Shown piece by piece: positions 24,877 to 33,319 of a DNA stretch of 64,000 bases (position 1 is its first letter; every line of letters begins with the position of its first letter). Position numbers and translations under genes: made by a program. Origin of the DNA: Streptomyces sp. HUAS 15-9. GTDB taxonomy: Bacteria; Actinomycetota; Actinomycetes; Streptomycetales; Streptomycetaceae. The stretch lies in assembly GCF_025642155.1 (NCBI RefSeq), contig NZ_CP106799.1, positions 62,001-126,000 of the forward strand. Direction: 5' to 3'. Under the pieces are notes generated by a model that searched no databases, was not told where the DNA came from, and saw only the letters and a program-made list of their open reading frames with translations.

Positions 24877-26205
24877 TCACCGGGTGCGGTGCAGGGTCAG
24901 GTTGGGCCGTCCGTCGCGCTGTTGGCGCGGCCTGCGCAGGCCCGCGGCGGCGACCTCGGGGACGGTCCCGGGGGCGGCCTCGGGGGCGGGGTCCGTGCCG
25001 CTTTTCGTGCCTCGCCGGCCGCGCCACATCGCCAGGTCGGTGACGGTGCTGTGCGCGGAGCCGGGCTCGGGCACGGGCACCGGTGCGGGTGCGTGCACGG
25101 ACACGGGCGACTGGTGGCGGGGCCGCTCGTGCTTCAGGACCTCGCGCAGGGCCTCGCCGAACCGGGTGATGTCCTGCGGTGAGTTGTCGTGGTGGACGGA
25201 GGCGCGCACGGCCGTGGTGACGCCGAGGCCGGGCAGGTACAGCGGGGTCTCCTGCGCGACCGTCTTCCACACGACGACGCCCCGGGCCGCGAGCTGCCGG
25301 CGCACCAGTGCGGCGGGCAGTTCGTCGTGCCGGAAGGCGATGATGCCGGACTGGATCCGCCCGGGGGCGATCAGTTCGGTGCCGGGGGCCTCCTCGATGG
25401 TGGTACGGAGACCGGCGACCAGGTCGTCGTCCGGCAGGGCCTCGGTGTACTCGGCAAGGGCCGTGTTCAGCGCCATGACGGCGGCACCGTGCGGCGGTAC
25501 GACCGGATCGACACCGGCCGGTGCCAGGAGCTTCCTGAACCGAGGTGACGTAGCGGCGAAGCCGACCGACTGCGGGCCGCGCAGGAACCGCCAGCCGTCG
25601 CCGGTGAGCAGGTCGCAGCCGATGCGGGCCGCGTCCACGGGGAACTGGCCGACCGCGTAGGAGGCGTCGACGGCGTACACGCAGCGGTGTGCGGCGAGGA
25701 TGCGGCCCACGTCCTCCACGGGGTTGACGATGCCGCAGCCGGCCGGGACGTAGGTCACCGAGACGAGGGCTACGTCGTCGTCGATGTGCGTGGCCATCCA
25801 CTCCAGGTCCAGGTCGCCGTCCGGGCGCAGCGGTACGACGTCCAGGGCGCAGCGGGTGCGGTCGCGCAGGGCGTACAGGGTGGAGAGGTTGGCGGCGCCC
25901 TCGTAGGGAGTCGTCCAGATGCGGTCGCCCGGGCCGAGCGGCAGGCGGCCGAGAAGGGTGGCGTACGCGTCCGCGGCGCCGGTGAACAGGGTGGTGTCGC
26001 CGGCCGGGGTACCCAGCAGGGCGGCGAGGCGCTCGTCGATCTCGTCGAGGACGACGTCGTCGAGGTACTCCTCCAACTCGTAGGGGCCGTAACGGTCGTC
26101 GTGGCGCGTCCACTCGGTGAGGGTCGCGCGTACGGCGGCGGGCATGCGGCCCAGACCAGCCGAGTTCAGGTGGACCATTCGGTCGCCGTGTGACGTCGTA
26201 TTCAC
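24877..26205 (-). CDS. Class V aminotransferase-fold protein lacking the PLP lysine
   Basis: 442 aa, GTG start nine bases after GGGGAGG. The fold is that of cysteine desulfurase/EgtE-like PLP enzymes: HLNSAGLGRMP, TTLFTGAADAY, then VYAVDASYAVGQFPVD, whose Asp would pair with the pyridine nitrogen. At the position of the Schiff-base lysine (normally GRKFLRGP) the sequence is GDGWRFLRGP, with Arg instead of Lys. It may therefore be a non-catalytic or altered-chemistry relative. About 90 C-terminal residues are Pro/Arg-rich and disordered. It is divergent from the IGWP-repeat gene, and the shared region holds two copies of the TTGGCAA-N4-TTGCCAA palindrome. Confidence 0.8.
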   Translation of the reverse strand: MNTTSHGDRMVHLNSAGLGRMPAAVRATLTEWTRHDDRYGPYELEEYLDDVVLDEIDERLAALLGTPAGDTTLFTGAADAYATLLGRLPLGPGDRIWTTPYEGAANLSTLYALRDRTRCALDVVPLRPDGDLDLEWMATHIDDDVALVSVTYVPAGCGIVNPVEDVGRILAAHRCVYAVDASYAVGQFPVDAARIGCDLLTGDGWRFLRGPQSVGFAATSPRFRKLLAPAGVDPVVPPHGAAVMALNTALAEYTEALPDDDLVAGLRTTIEEAPGTELIAPGRIQSGIIAFRHDELPAALVRRQLAARGVVVWKTVAQETPLYLPGLGVTTAVRASVHHDNSPQDITRFGEALREVLKHERPRHQSPVSVHAPAPVPVPEPGSAHSTVTDLAMWRGRRGTKSGTDPAPEAAPGTVPEVAAAGLRRPRQQRDGRPNLTLHRTR

Positions 26206-26251
26206 TTCCGGGGCCTCCCCCCGTGCGATGGGGCAATGCCTTGCCTTGTGC

Positions 26252-26269
26252 TTGGCAACACATTGCCAA
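26252..26269. promoter_or_regulatory. TTGGCAA-N4-TTGCCAA operator, copy 1
   Basis: TTGGCAA-CACA-TTGCCAA is a perfect inverted repeat 47 bp before the PLP-fold gene. The 438-bp gap 26206-26643 also contains single half-sites at 26283, 26411 and 26441, and copy 2 near the other gene. Confidence 0.75.
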
Positions 26270-26590
26270 TACTTACGGCGAGTTGGCAACGTGGGCTCAG
26301 GCGGCGCTCTAGTGGCGGGGCTTTGCCAGGCTCTTCCGGCTTCCTTCTGCCTCCCTTCTGCCTTGCTTCTGGCTTCTGTCCCGGTTCTGCCCGGCTCGGT
26401 TTCCTAGGAGTTGCCAAGTTCTGGCAGAGAGGCTCGCGTTCTGCCAAATCCCTATATCTGCACAGGTCAACAGCGGTTCGATATGGCAACTTCGGTGTGC
26501 CGACCGGGACTCTGGGGCGTTTCTGGCGCCCTTCTTGAGCCAATTTCGATCAATTCCCCAGTGATTTACGAGATTTCCTTGCCAACCTTC

Positions 26591-26608
26591 TTGGCAAGAG
26601 GTTGCCAA
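26591..26608. promoter_or_regulatory. TTGGCAA-N4-TTGCCAA operator, copy 2
   Basis: TTGGCAA-GAGG-TTGCCAA, same arms and spacing as copy 1, lies 35 bp before the IGWP-repeat gene. A further TTGCCAA half-site is at 26579-26585. The closeness to the start suggests a repressor site or a site just downstream of the transcription start. Confidence 0.75.
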
Positions 26609-26643
26609 ACAGCCGGACCGAAATTGACACAGAGGAGCCCGCC

Positions 26644-27354
26644 ATGAACCGCATCGCCAAGATCGCCGCCACCACCGCCGCTGTCGCCGCCACCGCGTTC
26701 TCCGCCGTCGGAGTCGGCGCCGTCACCGCGGAGGCCATCGGCTGGCCGACCACGACGCAGTCGGCGACCACGACGGACGCCATCGGCTGGCCGAAGGCCG
26801 CGACCACCGTCTCCACCGCCGGCACCGACGACATCGGGTGGCCGACCGCCACCGCCGCCTCCGCCAAGAACACCGACGGCATCGGCTGGCCCAAGGCCGC
26901 CACCGCCTCCACCACCGGCACCGACGACATCGGCTGGCCCAAGGCCGCCACCACCGTCTCCACCGCCGGCACCGACGACATCGGCTGGCCGACCGCCACC
27001 GCCGCCTCCGCCAAGAACACCGACGGCATCGGCTGGCCCAAGGCCGCCACCGCCTCCACCACCGGCACCGACGACATCGGCTGGCCCAAGGCCGCCACCG
27101 TCTCCGCCAAGAACACGGACGACATCGGCTGGCCGACCGCCACCGCCGCCTCCGCCAAGAACACCGACGGCATCGGCTGGCCCAAGGCCGCCACCGTCTC
27201 CGCCAAGAACACGGACGGCATCGGGTGGCCGACCGCCACCGCCGCCTCCGCCAAGAACACCGACGGCATCGGCTGGCCCAAGGCCGCCACCGCCTCCACC
27301 ACCGGCACCGACGACATCGGCTGGCCCAAGGCCGCGACCGTCGCCGCCGTCTGA
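26644..27354 (+). CDS. Secreted protein with 13 IGWP repeats, possible multi-copy peptide precursor
   Basis: 236 aa. GAGGAG lies seven bases before the ATG. Residues 1-29 form a Sec signal (MNRIAKIAATTAAVAATAFS onward). The mature part is a chain of 13 units with the invariant IGWP, preceded by DD, DG, DA or EA, each spaced by 10-13 residues of Ala/Thr/Ser/Lys (KAATTVSTAGTD, TATAASAKNTD types). There is no cysteine and no globular domain. The DNA repeats are nearly exact, so recombination can change the copy number. The layout recalls multi-peptide precursors. A small gene at 47417-47551 also encodes DIGWP. Function unknown; a signal or modified peptide is my inference. Confidence 0.82.
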   Translation: MNRIAKIAATTAAVAATAFSAVGVGAVTAEAIGWPTTTQSATTTDAIGWPKAATTVSTAGTDDIGWPTATAASAKNTDGIGWPKAATASTTGTDDIGWPKAATTVSTAGTDDIGWPTATAASAKNTDGIGWPKAATASTTGTDDIGWPKAATVSAKNTDDIGWPTATAASAKNTDGIGWPKAATVSAKNTDGIGWPTATAASAKNTDGIGWPKAATASTTGTDDIGWPKAATVAAV

Positions 27355-27414
27355 ACCGTCGCCTGCGAGCAACGGAGACCTCTCCACCGATCCGCCGATT
27401 CACCGATCCACCGA

Positions 27415-27452
27415 GAAGCCCCCGCCGGCCATCGTGCCGCCGCGGGGGCTTC
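27415..27452 (+). terminator. Terminator of the IGWP-repeat gene
   Basis: Perfect 11-bp stem GAAGCCCCCGC with its complement, 60 bp after the stop, followed by GGTCGTTT. Confidence 0.85.
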
Positions 27453-27566
27453 GGTCGTTTGCGGGCCCGTTGAGCGGGTGTCATCTCCGTCCCGGCTCCA
27501 CCCCCCTTAAAGGCAGTGATCGCATTCTTGCCCCGACCAGCGCGGTTCCAGTGAAAGGGCGGGCTC

Positions 27567-30191
27567 ATGACGCAGGTGGGCAGAGCATCGGTGGCCGGTG
27601 CTCTGGAGACGGTCCTCGCCACCTGTACGGTGGGGCGCTCCCGGGTGGTACTGATCGAGGGCGCCGCCGGCTGCGGCAAGAGCCGTCTTCTGCACGCCGT
27701 GGCCGAACAGGCCGTAGTCGCCGGGGCGTTGGTGCTCACCGCGGCCGCCACCGAGGCCGGACGCCGGATGCCGCTCGGTGTGCTGCGCCAACTGGTCGGC
27801 AGCGCCCCGCCGTTCGCACTCCCCCGCACCGGCGCCGAGGACACGAAGCCGACCCGGGAGGCGATGCGGACGTTCTGCGCGGAGCTGTGCGATCTCGCCC
27901 TCGCCGGGCCGGTGGTGCTGTGCCTGGACGACGTGCAGCACGCGGACGCGCAGTCGCTGCACCACCTCGGGTATCTCGTACGGCATGCCCGGCCCGCCCC
28001 CGTACTGGTCGTCGGCACCGTGTCGTCGTACGCCGACGCGGCTCAGGAGCCCTCGTGCGCACCCGAGTTGACGCGTCAGCCGCACTTCCGCCGGATCCGG
28101 ATCGGCCTGCTGTCGGCCCGGGAGACCGCGGAGGTTACGGTGGCCCGCCCATGGGAGTGGCCGGGGCCGGCCCGTCCCGGTCGTACGGCGGCGGAGCTGC
28201 ACCGCATCACCGGTGGCAACCCGCTGCTGCTGCACGCCCTGTTGGAGGAGGACCGCGCCACATCCGCCTCGCCGCCGCCGGCCCCGGCGCCCGACGGGCC
28301 GTTCGCCACGGCCGTCGCCGCCTGTCTGCGGCGCAGTGGTCCGGGTGCCCTGGCCGCGGGCCGGGCGGTGGCGATCCTGGCGGAGCGGGCGACCGAGCCG
28401 CTGGTCACGCGCATGCTGCGCCCCGAGGACGACGCCGCACCCGCGCTGGCCGCGCTACGCGCCTGCGGGCTCCTGGACGGGCTGCTCCACGGGCTCCTCG
28501 ACGGGCTCCGCTTCCGGCACCCCGCCGTCCGCGCTGCCGTACTGGCGGACGCCTCACCGCGTGCCCGCGCGGACCTGCACCGGAGGGCCGCGCTGGTGCT
28601 GACGGCGGCGGGGGCGCCGGCCGACGTGGTGGCCGGCCATCTGCTCGCGCCGCGGGCGGACGGCGCGCGTGTGCCCGTACGGCCCGAGGATTTCACGCTG
28701 CTCATGGACACCGCCGAGGGCCTGCTGGCCGAGCGCCCCGGGGAACACCGCACCGACCAGGCCGAGCGCCTGCTCGAACTGGCCCACGGGATCTGCCCCG
28801 ACGAGGCCGCACGGACCGGCGTGGCGCTGCGGCTCACGCAGATCGCCGCGCGCCGTGATCCGGAGGCCGCCGAGCGGCGGCTGACCGCGTTGGTCACCGG
28901 GCCGCGTGCGGCTCTGCCCGCGGCGGGAGCGGAGCACCGGTCGCGGTCGGCCGGATTGCTGCTCGCGCAGGGGCGGATCGCCGAGTCGGCCGCGCTGCTG
29001 CGGGAGGCGGGCGAGCCGGGCGCCCACGGCGAGACGCCCTTCGACGCCCTGCTCGACTCCCCGTTGGCAGGCCGCGCGGAGGTGCCGGGGCCGGGGCGGC
29101 TGACCGACGCCACCCTGGCCCCGCTGGTCCTGGCGGTGCGTACGCTGCTGTACTCCGACCGTCCCGGGCGTGCCGTGCCGGTGAGCCGGCGGCTGCTGGA
29201 GGAGGCGGAGGCGAGCGGGGCGCCCGGCTGGCGGGCGGTCTTCGCGACGCTGCACGCCGAGGCGCTGCTGCGGGTGGGCGACGTACGCGGTGCCCGCGCG
29301 CGGGCGACGGAGGCGCTCGAGGCGCTGCCCGCGGGCGGCGGCGGGACCTTCCGCTACGCGCCGGTCGCGGTGCTCGTCGAGGCGTGCGGTGCGATGGGCC
29401 GGTACGAGGAGGCCGCCGGGCACATCCACCACCCCGTCACCCGGCGCGTGCTGAACACCCTGTACGGCCTGCAGTATCTGCGCGCCCGCGGGCTGCGCCA
29501 CCTGGACCTGGGCCGACCGCAGGCCGCACTCGCCGACTTCCGCAGGGCCGGGCGGCAGCTGCAGCTGTGGCGGGCGGACCGGGCGGCGTGCCTGCCATGG
29601 CGTACGGACGCGGCACAGGCGCTGCTGCGACTGGGCAAGGTACGGCAGGCGCGCGAACTGGCAGAGGAGCAGCTGACGTTGCCGGACGGCGAGCGGCCGT
29701 GGGTGCGGGGCCAGTGCCTGCGGCTGCTGGCCGCGACGGACGAACCCGGGTCGCGCACCGTGCTGCTGCGGCAGGCGGTGGAGCAACTGCGGTGCAGCGG
29801 TGCGCGGTTGGAGACAGCGCGGACGCTGGCCGACCTGGGCCACGCGCTGCATGCGGACGGCGTCCTGTCGCAGGGGGCGGCCACGCTGCGTGCCGCGTGG
29901 AGCCTGGCCCAGCAGATGGGAGCGGTGGCGCTGCGCGACGAGCTGCTGCCCGGCTCCGGCGCTGTCACCGTCGTACACGGCACGGCCGTACCGGAGGAGC
30001 TGACCGACTCCGAGCGGCGGGTGGCGGCGCTGGCGACACAGGGGCTGACCAACCGGCAGATCGCGGCGCGACTGTTCGTCACGGCGAGCACGGTCGAACA
30101 GCACCTGACCCGCGTCTACCGCAAGCTGGGCGTACCCGGCCGCAACGGGCTCCCGGCGGAGCCGGCCGACGGGGTGCCGGTGACCGGCTGA
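27567..30191 (+). CDS. Large ATP-binding LuxR-family (LAL) regulator
   Basis: 874 aa. N-terminal AAA-like module: Walker A EGAAGCGKSRLL (about 31-42) and Walker B VVLCLDDVQHAD (about 112-123). A long TPR-like helical middle follows. The C-terminal LuxR helix-turn-helix is at about 805-860: LTDSERRVAALATQGLTNRQIAARLFVTASTVEQHLTRV. LAL proteins are usually cluster-specific activators. It lies downstream of the IGWP-repeat gene, after its terminator, on the same strand, and may control that locus. I see no TTGGCAA-N4-TTGCCAA copy in its own 113-bp leader. Confidence 0.93.
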   Translation: MTQVGRASVAGALETVLATCTVGRSRVVLIEGAAGCGKSRLLHAVAEQAVVAGALVLTAAATEAGRRMPLGVLRQLVGSAPPFALPRTGAEDTKPTREAMRTFCAELCDLALAGPVVLCLDDVQHADAQSLHHLGYLVRHARPAPVLVVGTVSSYADAAQEPSCAPELTRQPHFRRIRIGLLSARETAEVTVARPWEWPGPARPGRTAAELHRITGGNPLLLHALLEEDRATSASPPPAPAPDGPFATAVAACLRRSGPGALAAGRAVAILAERATEPLVTRMLRPEDDAAPALAALRACGLLDGLLHGLLDGLRFRHPAVRAAVLADASPRARADLHRRAALVLTAAGAPADVVAGHLLAPRADGARVPVRPEDFTLLMDTAEGLLAERPGEHRTDQAERLLELAHGICPDEAARTGVALRLTQIAARRDPEAAERRLTALVTGPRAALPAAGAEHRSRSAGLLLAQGRIAESAALLREAGEPGAHGETPFDALLDSPLAGRAEVPGPGRLTDATLAPLVLAVRTLLYSDRPGRAVPVSRRLLEEAEASGAPGWRAVFATLHAEALLRVGDVRGARARATEALEALPAGGGGTFRYAPVAVLVEACGAMGRYEEAAGHIHHPVTRRVLNTLYGLQYLRARGLRHLDLGRPQAALADFRRAGRQLQLWRADRAACLPWRTDAAQALLRLGKVRQARELAEEQLTLPDGERPWVRGQCLRLLAATDEPGSRTVLLRQAVEQLRCSGARLETARTLADLGHALHADGVLSQGAATLRAAWSLAQQMGAVALRDELLPGSGAVTVVHGTAVPEELTDSERRVAALATQGLTNRQIAARLFVTASTVEQHLTRVYRKLGVPGRNGLPAEPADGVPVTG

Positions 30192-30392
30192 CCGTGCTGC
30201 GCAGTACGGGCTGATCTATGATCCGGGCGTTCTGATACGGTTCCCGAACTTGACCCCAGGGTTTGCGCTGGCCAGCCGCGCGGCCGGCAGCTTCTGCTTC
30301 ACGCCAGTCAGGCCTTGCTCACACACCTACTCTCGTCGGCGCCCTCCTCGCCGTGGGGCTGCGGCTTCCGGATGACCTCGGGCATGGAAAAT

Positions 30393-30432
30393 CCCCGGCC
30401 GTCCGCCACGGGGGAACGACGGAAGGCCGGGG
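30393..30432. terminator. Terminator hairpin between LuxR and PIMT-like genes
   Basis: CCCCGGCC (30393-30400) pairs with GGCCGGGG (30425-30432), with additional pairing inside. It lies 12 bp after the end of the leftward methyltransferase gene and also downstream of the rightward LuxR gene. Confidence 0.7.
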
Positions 30433-30444
30433 CCGTTGTCGGGA

Positions 30445-31623
30445 TCAGGCGAAGGTCAGAACGTCTGCCGGGCGGTCCAGCCAAGCGCGGGTGGTCCCGT
30501 CCGGGCTGACCGTGAGGCCGAACCGGTCAAGGTCGGGCCTGCCGTGCTCCGCCCACCATGTCAGGGCACGCTCTACCTCGTCCCACAGGCGGCGCGGCCC
30601 GGACTGGTAGACAGTGGCATGCGGCTCGTCGGCGGCGAACTCGACGGCGGCCCATGACTGGCTCGTCAGGTCGAAGAACCACGCCTTCCCGGCACCCTGG
30701 TCCGTCTGGTTGACGACATGGGCGCAGTCGGGCACACAGAGCCCCGTTACGAACCGCGCGGGCTCGTTGCGGCCTCCCAGGTCCGCCAGGGTCAGCGGCG
30801 TTCGGGACTCGTCGGCGTCGCCGGGGAAGGCGGGGACGTATTCGGCGAATCGGTTCCAGTCGAGACGCTGAGATCGTAGCTTCATGAACTCGACCATGCG
30901 GAGGAACGGCCCGGACGCCTGGCCGTCCTCGTGCACGGTCAGCCGGACCAGAGCGTCCTGGTCACTGTAGTGGGCGCCCCACGGGGCGAGGATGACCCCG
31001 CCTGGCCGGGTCTGCTCCAACCAGCGCGACGGGACAGCTCGCACGCCTGCCGTAACGATCAAGCGGTCATACGGTGCCCCGTCCGGCCACCCGTCCCGGC
31101 CGTCCCCGTGGACCACCTCGGGGTTGAGTCCGGCACGCTTCAAGGCGGCGCGGGCCCGGTCGGCGACGGCGGCGTCGATCTCGACGCTGACCACGTTGGA
31201 GCCGCCCAACCGGCGGGTGAGCAGTCCGGCGTTCCAGCCGGTACCGGTGCCGACTTCGAGCACCCGCATGCCGTCGCTCACGTCCAGGTCGCGCAGTATG
31301 GCAGCCACGACAGACGGCATACTCGCCGAACTGGTCGCCACGGTGCCCGGCTCGGTGCCGGTGTGCCGGCCATCGTCCCACTGGGTGACGACGGGGACGT
31401 TCGCGTATGCGGTTCGCTCCCACGCTACGGGGTCGTCGCTGCGGCTGACCGGCCGGCTCCGGCCGCTGGCCATGTCGTACGCCCACATCAGATTCGGCAG
31501 GAAGGCGGATCGCGGCACGGCCCTGAACATCTCGGCCCATTCGGGCGTCAGGGCTCCGATTTCGAGGAGGTACCGCGCCAGCCCCTCGCCGGCGCGGCCG
31601 TCCTGCTCATGCGTGAGCGTCAT
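30445..31623 (-). CDS. Protein-L-isoaspartate methyltransferase homologue of an imiditide-like RiPP locus
   Basis: 392 aa. Residues 80-215 form a PIMT-type class I methyltransferase with SAM motif VLEVGTGTGWNAGLLTRRLG; PSVVAAILRDL before it is typical of the family. A 170-residue C-terminal extension, absent from repair PIMTs, ends in DRPADVLTFA. In peptide loci such enzymes methylate an Asp side chain, which then closes to an aspartimide. The ATG overlaps the stop of a 44-codon peptide gene (ATGA). No ATP-grasp gene stands with it, as in imiditide clusters. A sister enzyme is encoded at 37311-38429. Confidence 0.87.
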   Translation of the reverse strand: MTLTHEQDGRAGEGLARYLLEIGALTPEWAEMFRAVPRSAFLPNLMWAYDMASGRSRPVSRSDDPVAWERTAYANVPVVTQWDDGRHTGTEPGTVATSSASMPSVVAAILRDLDVSDGMRVLEVGTGTGWNAGLLTRRLGGSNVVSVEIDAAVADRARAALKRAGLNPEVVHGDGRDGWPDGAPYDRLIVTAGVRAVPSRWLEQTRPGGVILAPWGAHYSDQDALVRLTVHEDGQASGPFLRMVEFMKLRSQRLDWNRFAEYVPAFPGDADESRTPLTLADLGGRNEPARFVTGLCVPDCAHVVNQTDQGAGKAWFFDLTSQSWAAVEFAADEPHATVYQSGPRRLWDEVERALTWWAEHGRPDLDRFGLTVSPDGTTRAWLDRPADVLTFA

Positions 31624-31754
31624 TTGCGATGCTTTCCGTCTCCGGGCGGCGACTCGCCGTCCGGGGGCGGCGGCGGGGGCGGCGTCCAGGGCTTGCCGGG
31701 AAGTTCGTCCCCGCCGTCCCCGTCACCTTCGTTCCAGACAATCGGTCCCAGCAT
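31620..31754 (-). CDS. Putative imiditide-type precursor peptide
   Basis: 44 aa. Starts MLGPIVWNEGDGDGGDELPG, then KPWT, a run of seven prolines, and DGESPPGDGKHRK. AGGGAGGG lies eight bases before the ATG, and the stop overlaps the methyltransferase start, so both are co-translated. The Asp-Gly pairs (residues 11-12, 13-14, 32-33, 39-40) are the dipeptides most prone to aspartimide formation, matching the chemistry of the downstream enzyme. It has no signal, Cys or Ser/Thr-rich core. Assignment rests on context and composition; I cannot compare it with known imiditide precursors here. Confidence 0.72.
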   Translation of the reverse strand: MLGPIVWNEGDGDGGDELPGKPWTPPPPPPPDGESPPGDGKHRK

Positions 31755-31787
31755 GGCCGGACCCTCCCTTGGCTCTTACGGAACCCG

Positions 31788-32207
31788 TCAGGCGGAACGC
31801 CGAACGGGGTTGTGCTGCCCGTCCCCGACCGGGGGCGGGAGTCTGAGCGGTCGGCGCGTCCGTAAGCTGCTCAGCTCGCCATGTAGCCGGAGCCACAGCC
31901 GGAACGTACACGCCTTGCCGGCGAACAGCTCGGCACTGTTGTCCGCGCCTTCGCAAACACCGAGCGCGGTCACGGGTAGGCCGCCGTGCTCGCACTTGAA
32001 GCCAACCAGCCACTCGGCCCCCGCGCGGCCGACGGCCACGTGTTCCTCGCCCCAGCCTGCCTGCGCCTGCGGGCCGAACTCTGCGGTGGCCACGCCGGCG
32101 AACAGGCCGAAGGGTGTCGCCCCGTCCGTCCAGGTCGAAGCCGTCCGATGCCCCCGGGATCTGCGGGCGCACTTCGGTACGGCTGGGCACTCCTGCGCTG
32201 CCGTCAT
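31788..32207 (-). CDS. Hypothetical protein upstream of the imiditide-like locus
   Basis: 139 aa with a central protein-like region (GAEWLVGFKCEHGGLPVTALG, ACTFRLWLRLHGEL) and an unconvincing Arg/Pro-rich end. It ends 33 bp before the 44-codon peptide gene, on the same strand. Codon bias is less marked than in neighbours. It may be a small real gene or the 3' part of a degraded one. No family recognised. Confidence 0.35.
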   Translation of the reverse strand: MTAAQECPAVPKCARRSRGHRTASTWTDGATPFGLFAGVATAEFGPQAQAGWGEEHVAVGRAGAEWLVGFKCEHGGLPVTALGVCEGADNSAELFAGKACTFRLWLRLHGELSSLRTRRPLRLPPPVGDGQHNPVRRSA

Positions 32208-32410
32208 ATTCCAACTCCATGCGATTGTTGGGGGTGTTACTGGCCCGGACGCTCACCAGGTGCCATCACGGGAGCATTGCCAGAGGCTGCTACCGGACGG
32301 CTCCTGGCCGCCCGGCACGGGAGACGTGATCCGCGTAGGAAGTCCTCGCGGTTCTCTGCCTCGCACCGGGAAGTCGTGTGCCGAAGTCTGATCAAGGGCT
32401 GGTTCCACTG

Positions 32411-32745
32411 ATCCCCGCAACACCCTGGAGTTCAGGGGAGTTGCGGGGATCGTGGATTTTGAGGTGCTGAAGGCCAGGTTCTTCGAGGCGCTGGACCGAA
32501 AGGACGGCAGCATCACCGCTGCCGCTCGCGCGGCCGGTGTGAACCGCAATGATGCGGCGTTCGGATGGGCCCGCCAGGCCGGTGTCCGCGGTCGCGGCAA
32601 GCCCGACACCTGCGGGCATCCCGACGCCGTCGCCGCCGAACTCAACAGCCGCCCACGCAAAACGCTCGGCTGGGAAACCCCAGCCGAGCGTCTGCCTGAT
32701 CTACTGACGGCCAAGCCATCAGGTGTTGCGAGGACCCCGAGAATC
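32411..32745 (+). mobile_element. Internally deleted IS30-family remnant
   Basis: The frame from 32452 starts MDFEVLKARFFEALDRKDG, the N-terminus of IS30-type transposases, up to AFGWARQAGVRGRGKPDTCG. It then jumps to the transposase C-terminus (AELNSRPRKTLGWETPAERL), missing roughly 250 residues including most of the DDE catalytic domain. Extra codons (NRNDAAFGWA) also disturb the N-terminal helix-turn-helix. It cannot be active. Flanking sequence such as GTGTTGCGAGGACCCC after the gene resembles an IS end; exact terminal repeats could not be fixed. Confidence 0.7.
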
Positions 32746-32773
32746 CGCCCCCTCGGAAGCGGGGCATCGCCGT

Positions 32774-33319
32774 TCAGGCTGCCGCTCGCAGCTCCCTGAC
32801 CATCACCGCGTACAGGGGCGAGTCGGCGAACGGCCGCTGCTCACCCACCTTGTCGTAGCCCCACGTCTCGTACAGCGACTGCACCTTCGGGTGGGTCACG
32901 TCGACCAGCAGCACGGCCAGGTCCTCGGTGCGGGCCTTCAACAGGGCCTCGTGCAGCCGCTCGGAAATCCCCTGCTTGCGCCACCCCGGACGGACCATGA
33001 CCTCGGAGACGGCATAGGTCGAGGTGTATCCGTTGTTCGGCTCGTACTCGGTCTTGCGCCACCACTCCCGGCCGGGCTGAAGCGGGGCACCGTAGGCGAA
33101 ACCCGTCGGCTCCTCACCGTCGAACGCCACGACGCAGGTGAAGCCCTCCATGCCCGACCAGTGGTCGACGAACCACGGGAAGCGCTGGTTGAACTCATCG
33201 TCCATGGCGTCGGCGTAAGCGTCCGCGTGCACCTCGATCAGCAACTGCTTGAAGCCCTCCGGCAGGCTGCCGTGCTGGAAGTGCCGCAGGCCGATCACGC
33301 TGGTCACCCTCGACTCCAT
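32774..33319 (-). CDS. GNAT-family N-acetyltransferase
   Basis: 181 aa. The acetyl-CoA site appears as SEVMVRPGWRKQGISERLHEALLK, followed by LAVLLVDVTHPKVQSLYETWGYDKVGE, the classic GNAT end. Its first 16 bases overlap the end of the upstream regulator gene, so the two are translated together. Such GNATs are often encoded beside Streptomyces XRE/TPR regulators and RiPP loci. Substrate unknown. Confidence 0.87.
   Translation of the reverse strand: MESRVTSVIGLRHFQHGSLPEGFKQLLIEVHADAYADAMDDEFNQRFPWFVDHWSGMEGFTCVVAFDGEEPTGFAYGAPLQPGREWWRKTEYEPNNGYTSTYAVSEVMVRPGWRKQGISERLHEALLKARTEDLAVLLVDVTHPKVQSLYETWGYDKVGEQRPFADSPLYAVMVRELRAAA

Noticed and set aside
26625..26630. TTGACA as a -35 element of the IGWP gene
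   Set aside because: It lies two bases before the ribosome site, leaving no room for a -10 and transcription start.
26550..27387. Long repeat-rich frames opposite the IGWP gene (units such as GQPMSSV)
   Set aside because: They are the antisense image of the near-exact DNA repeats. No ribosome site, and the + frame has a signal peptide and a good start.
27567..30214. Alternative frames in the LuxR gene
   Set aside because: The main frame has Walker A/B and a complete LuxR helix-turn-helix.
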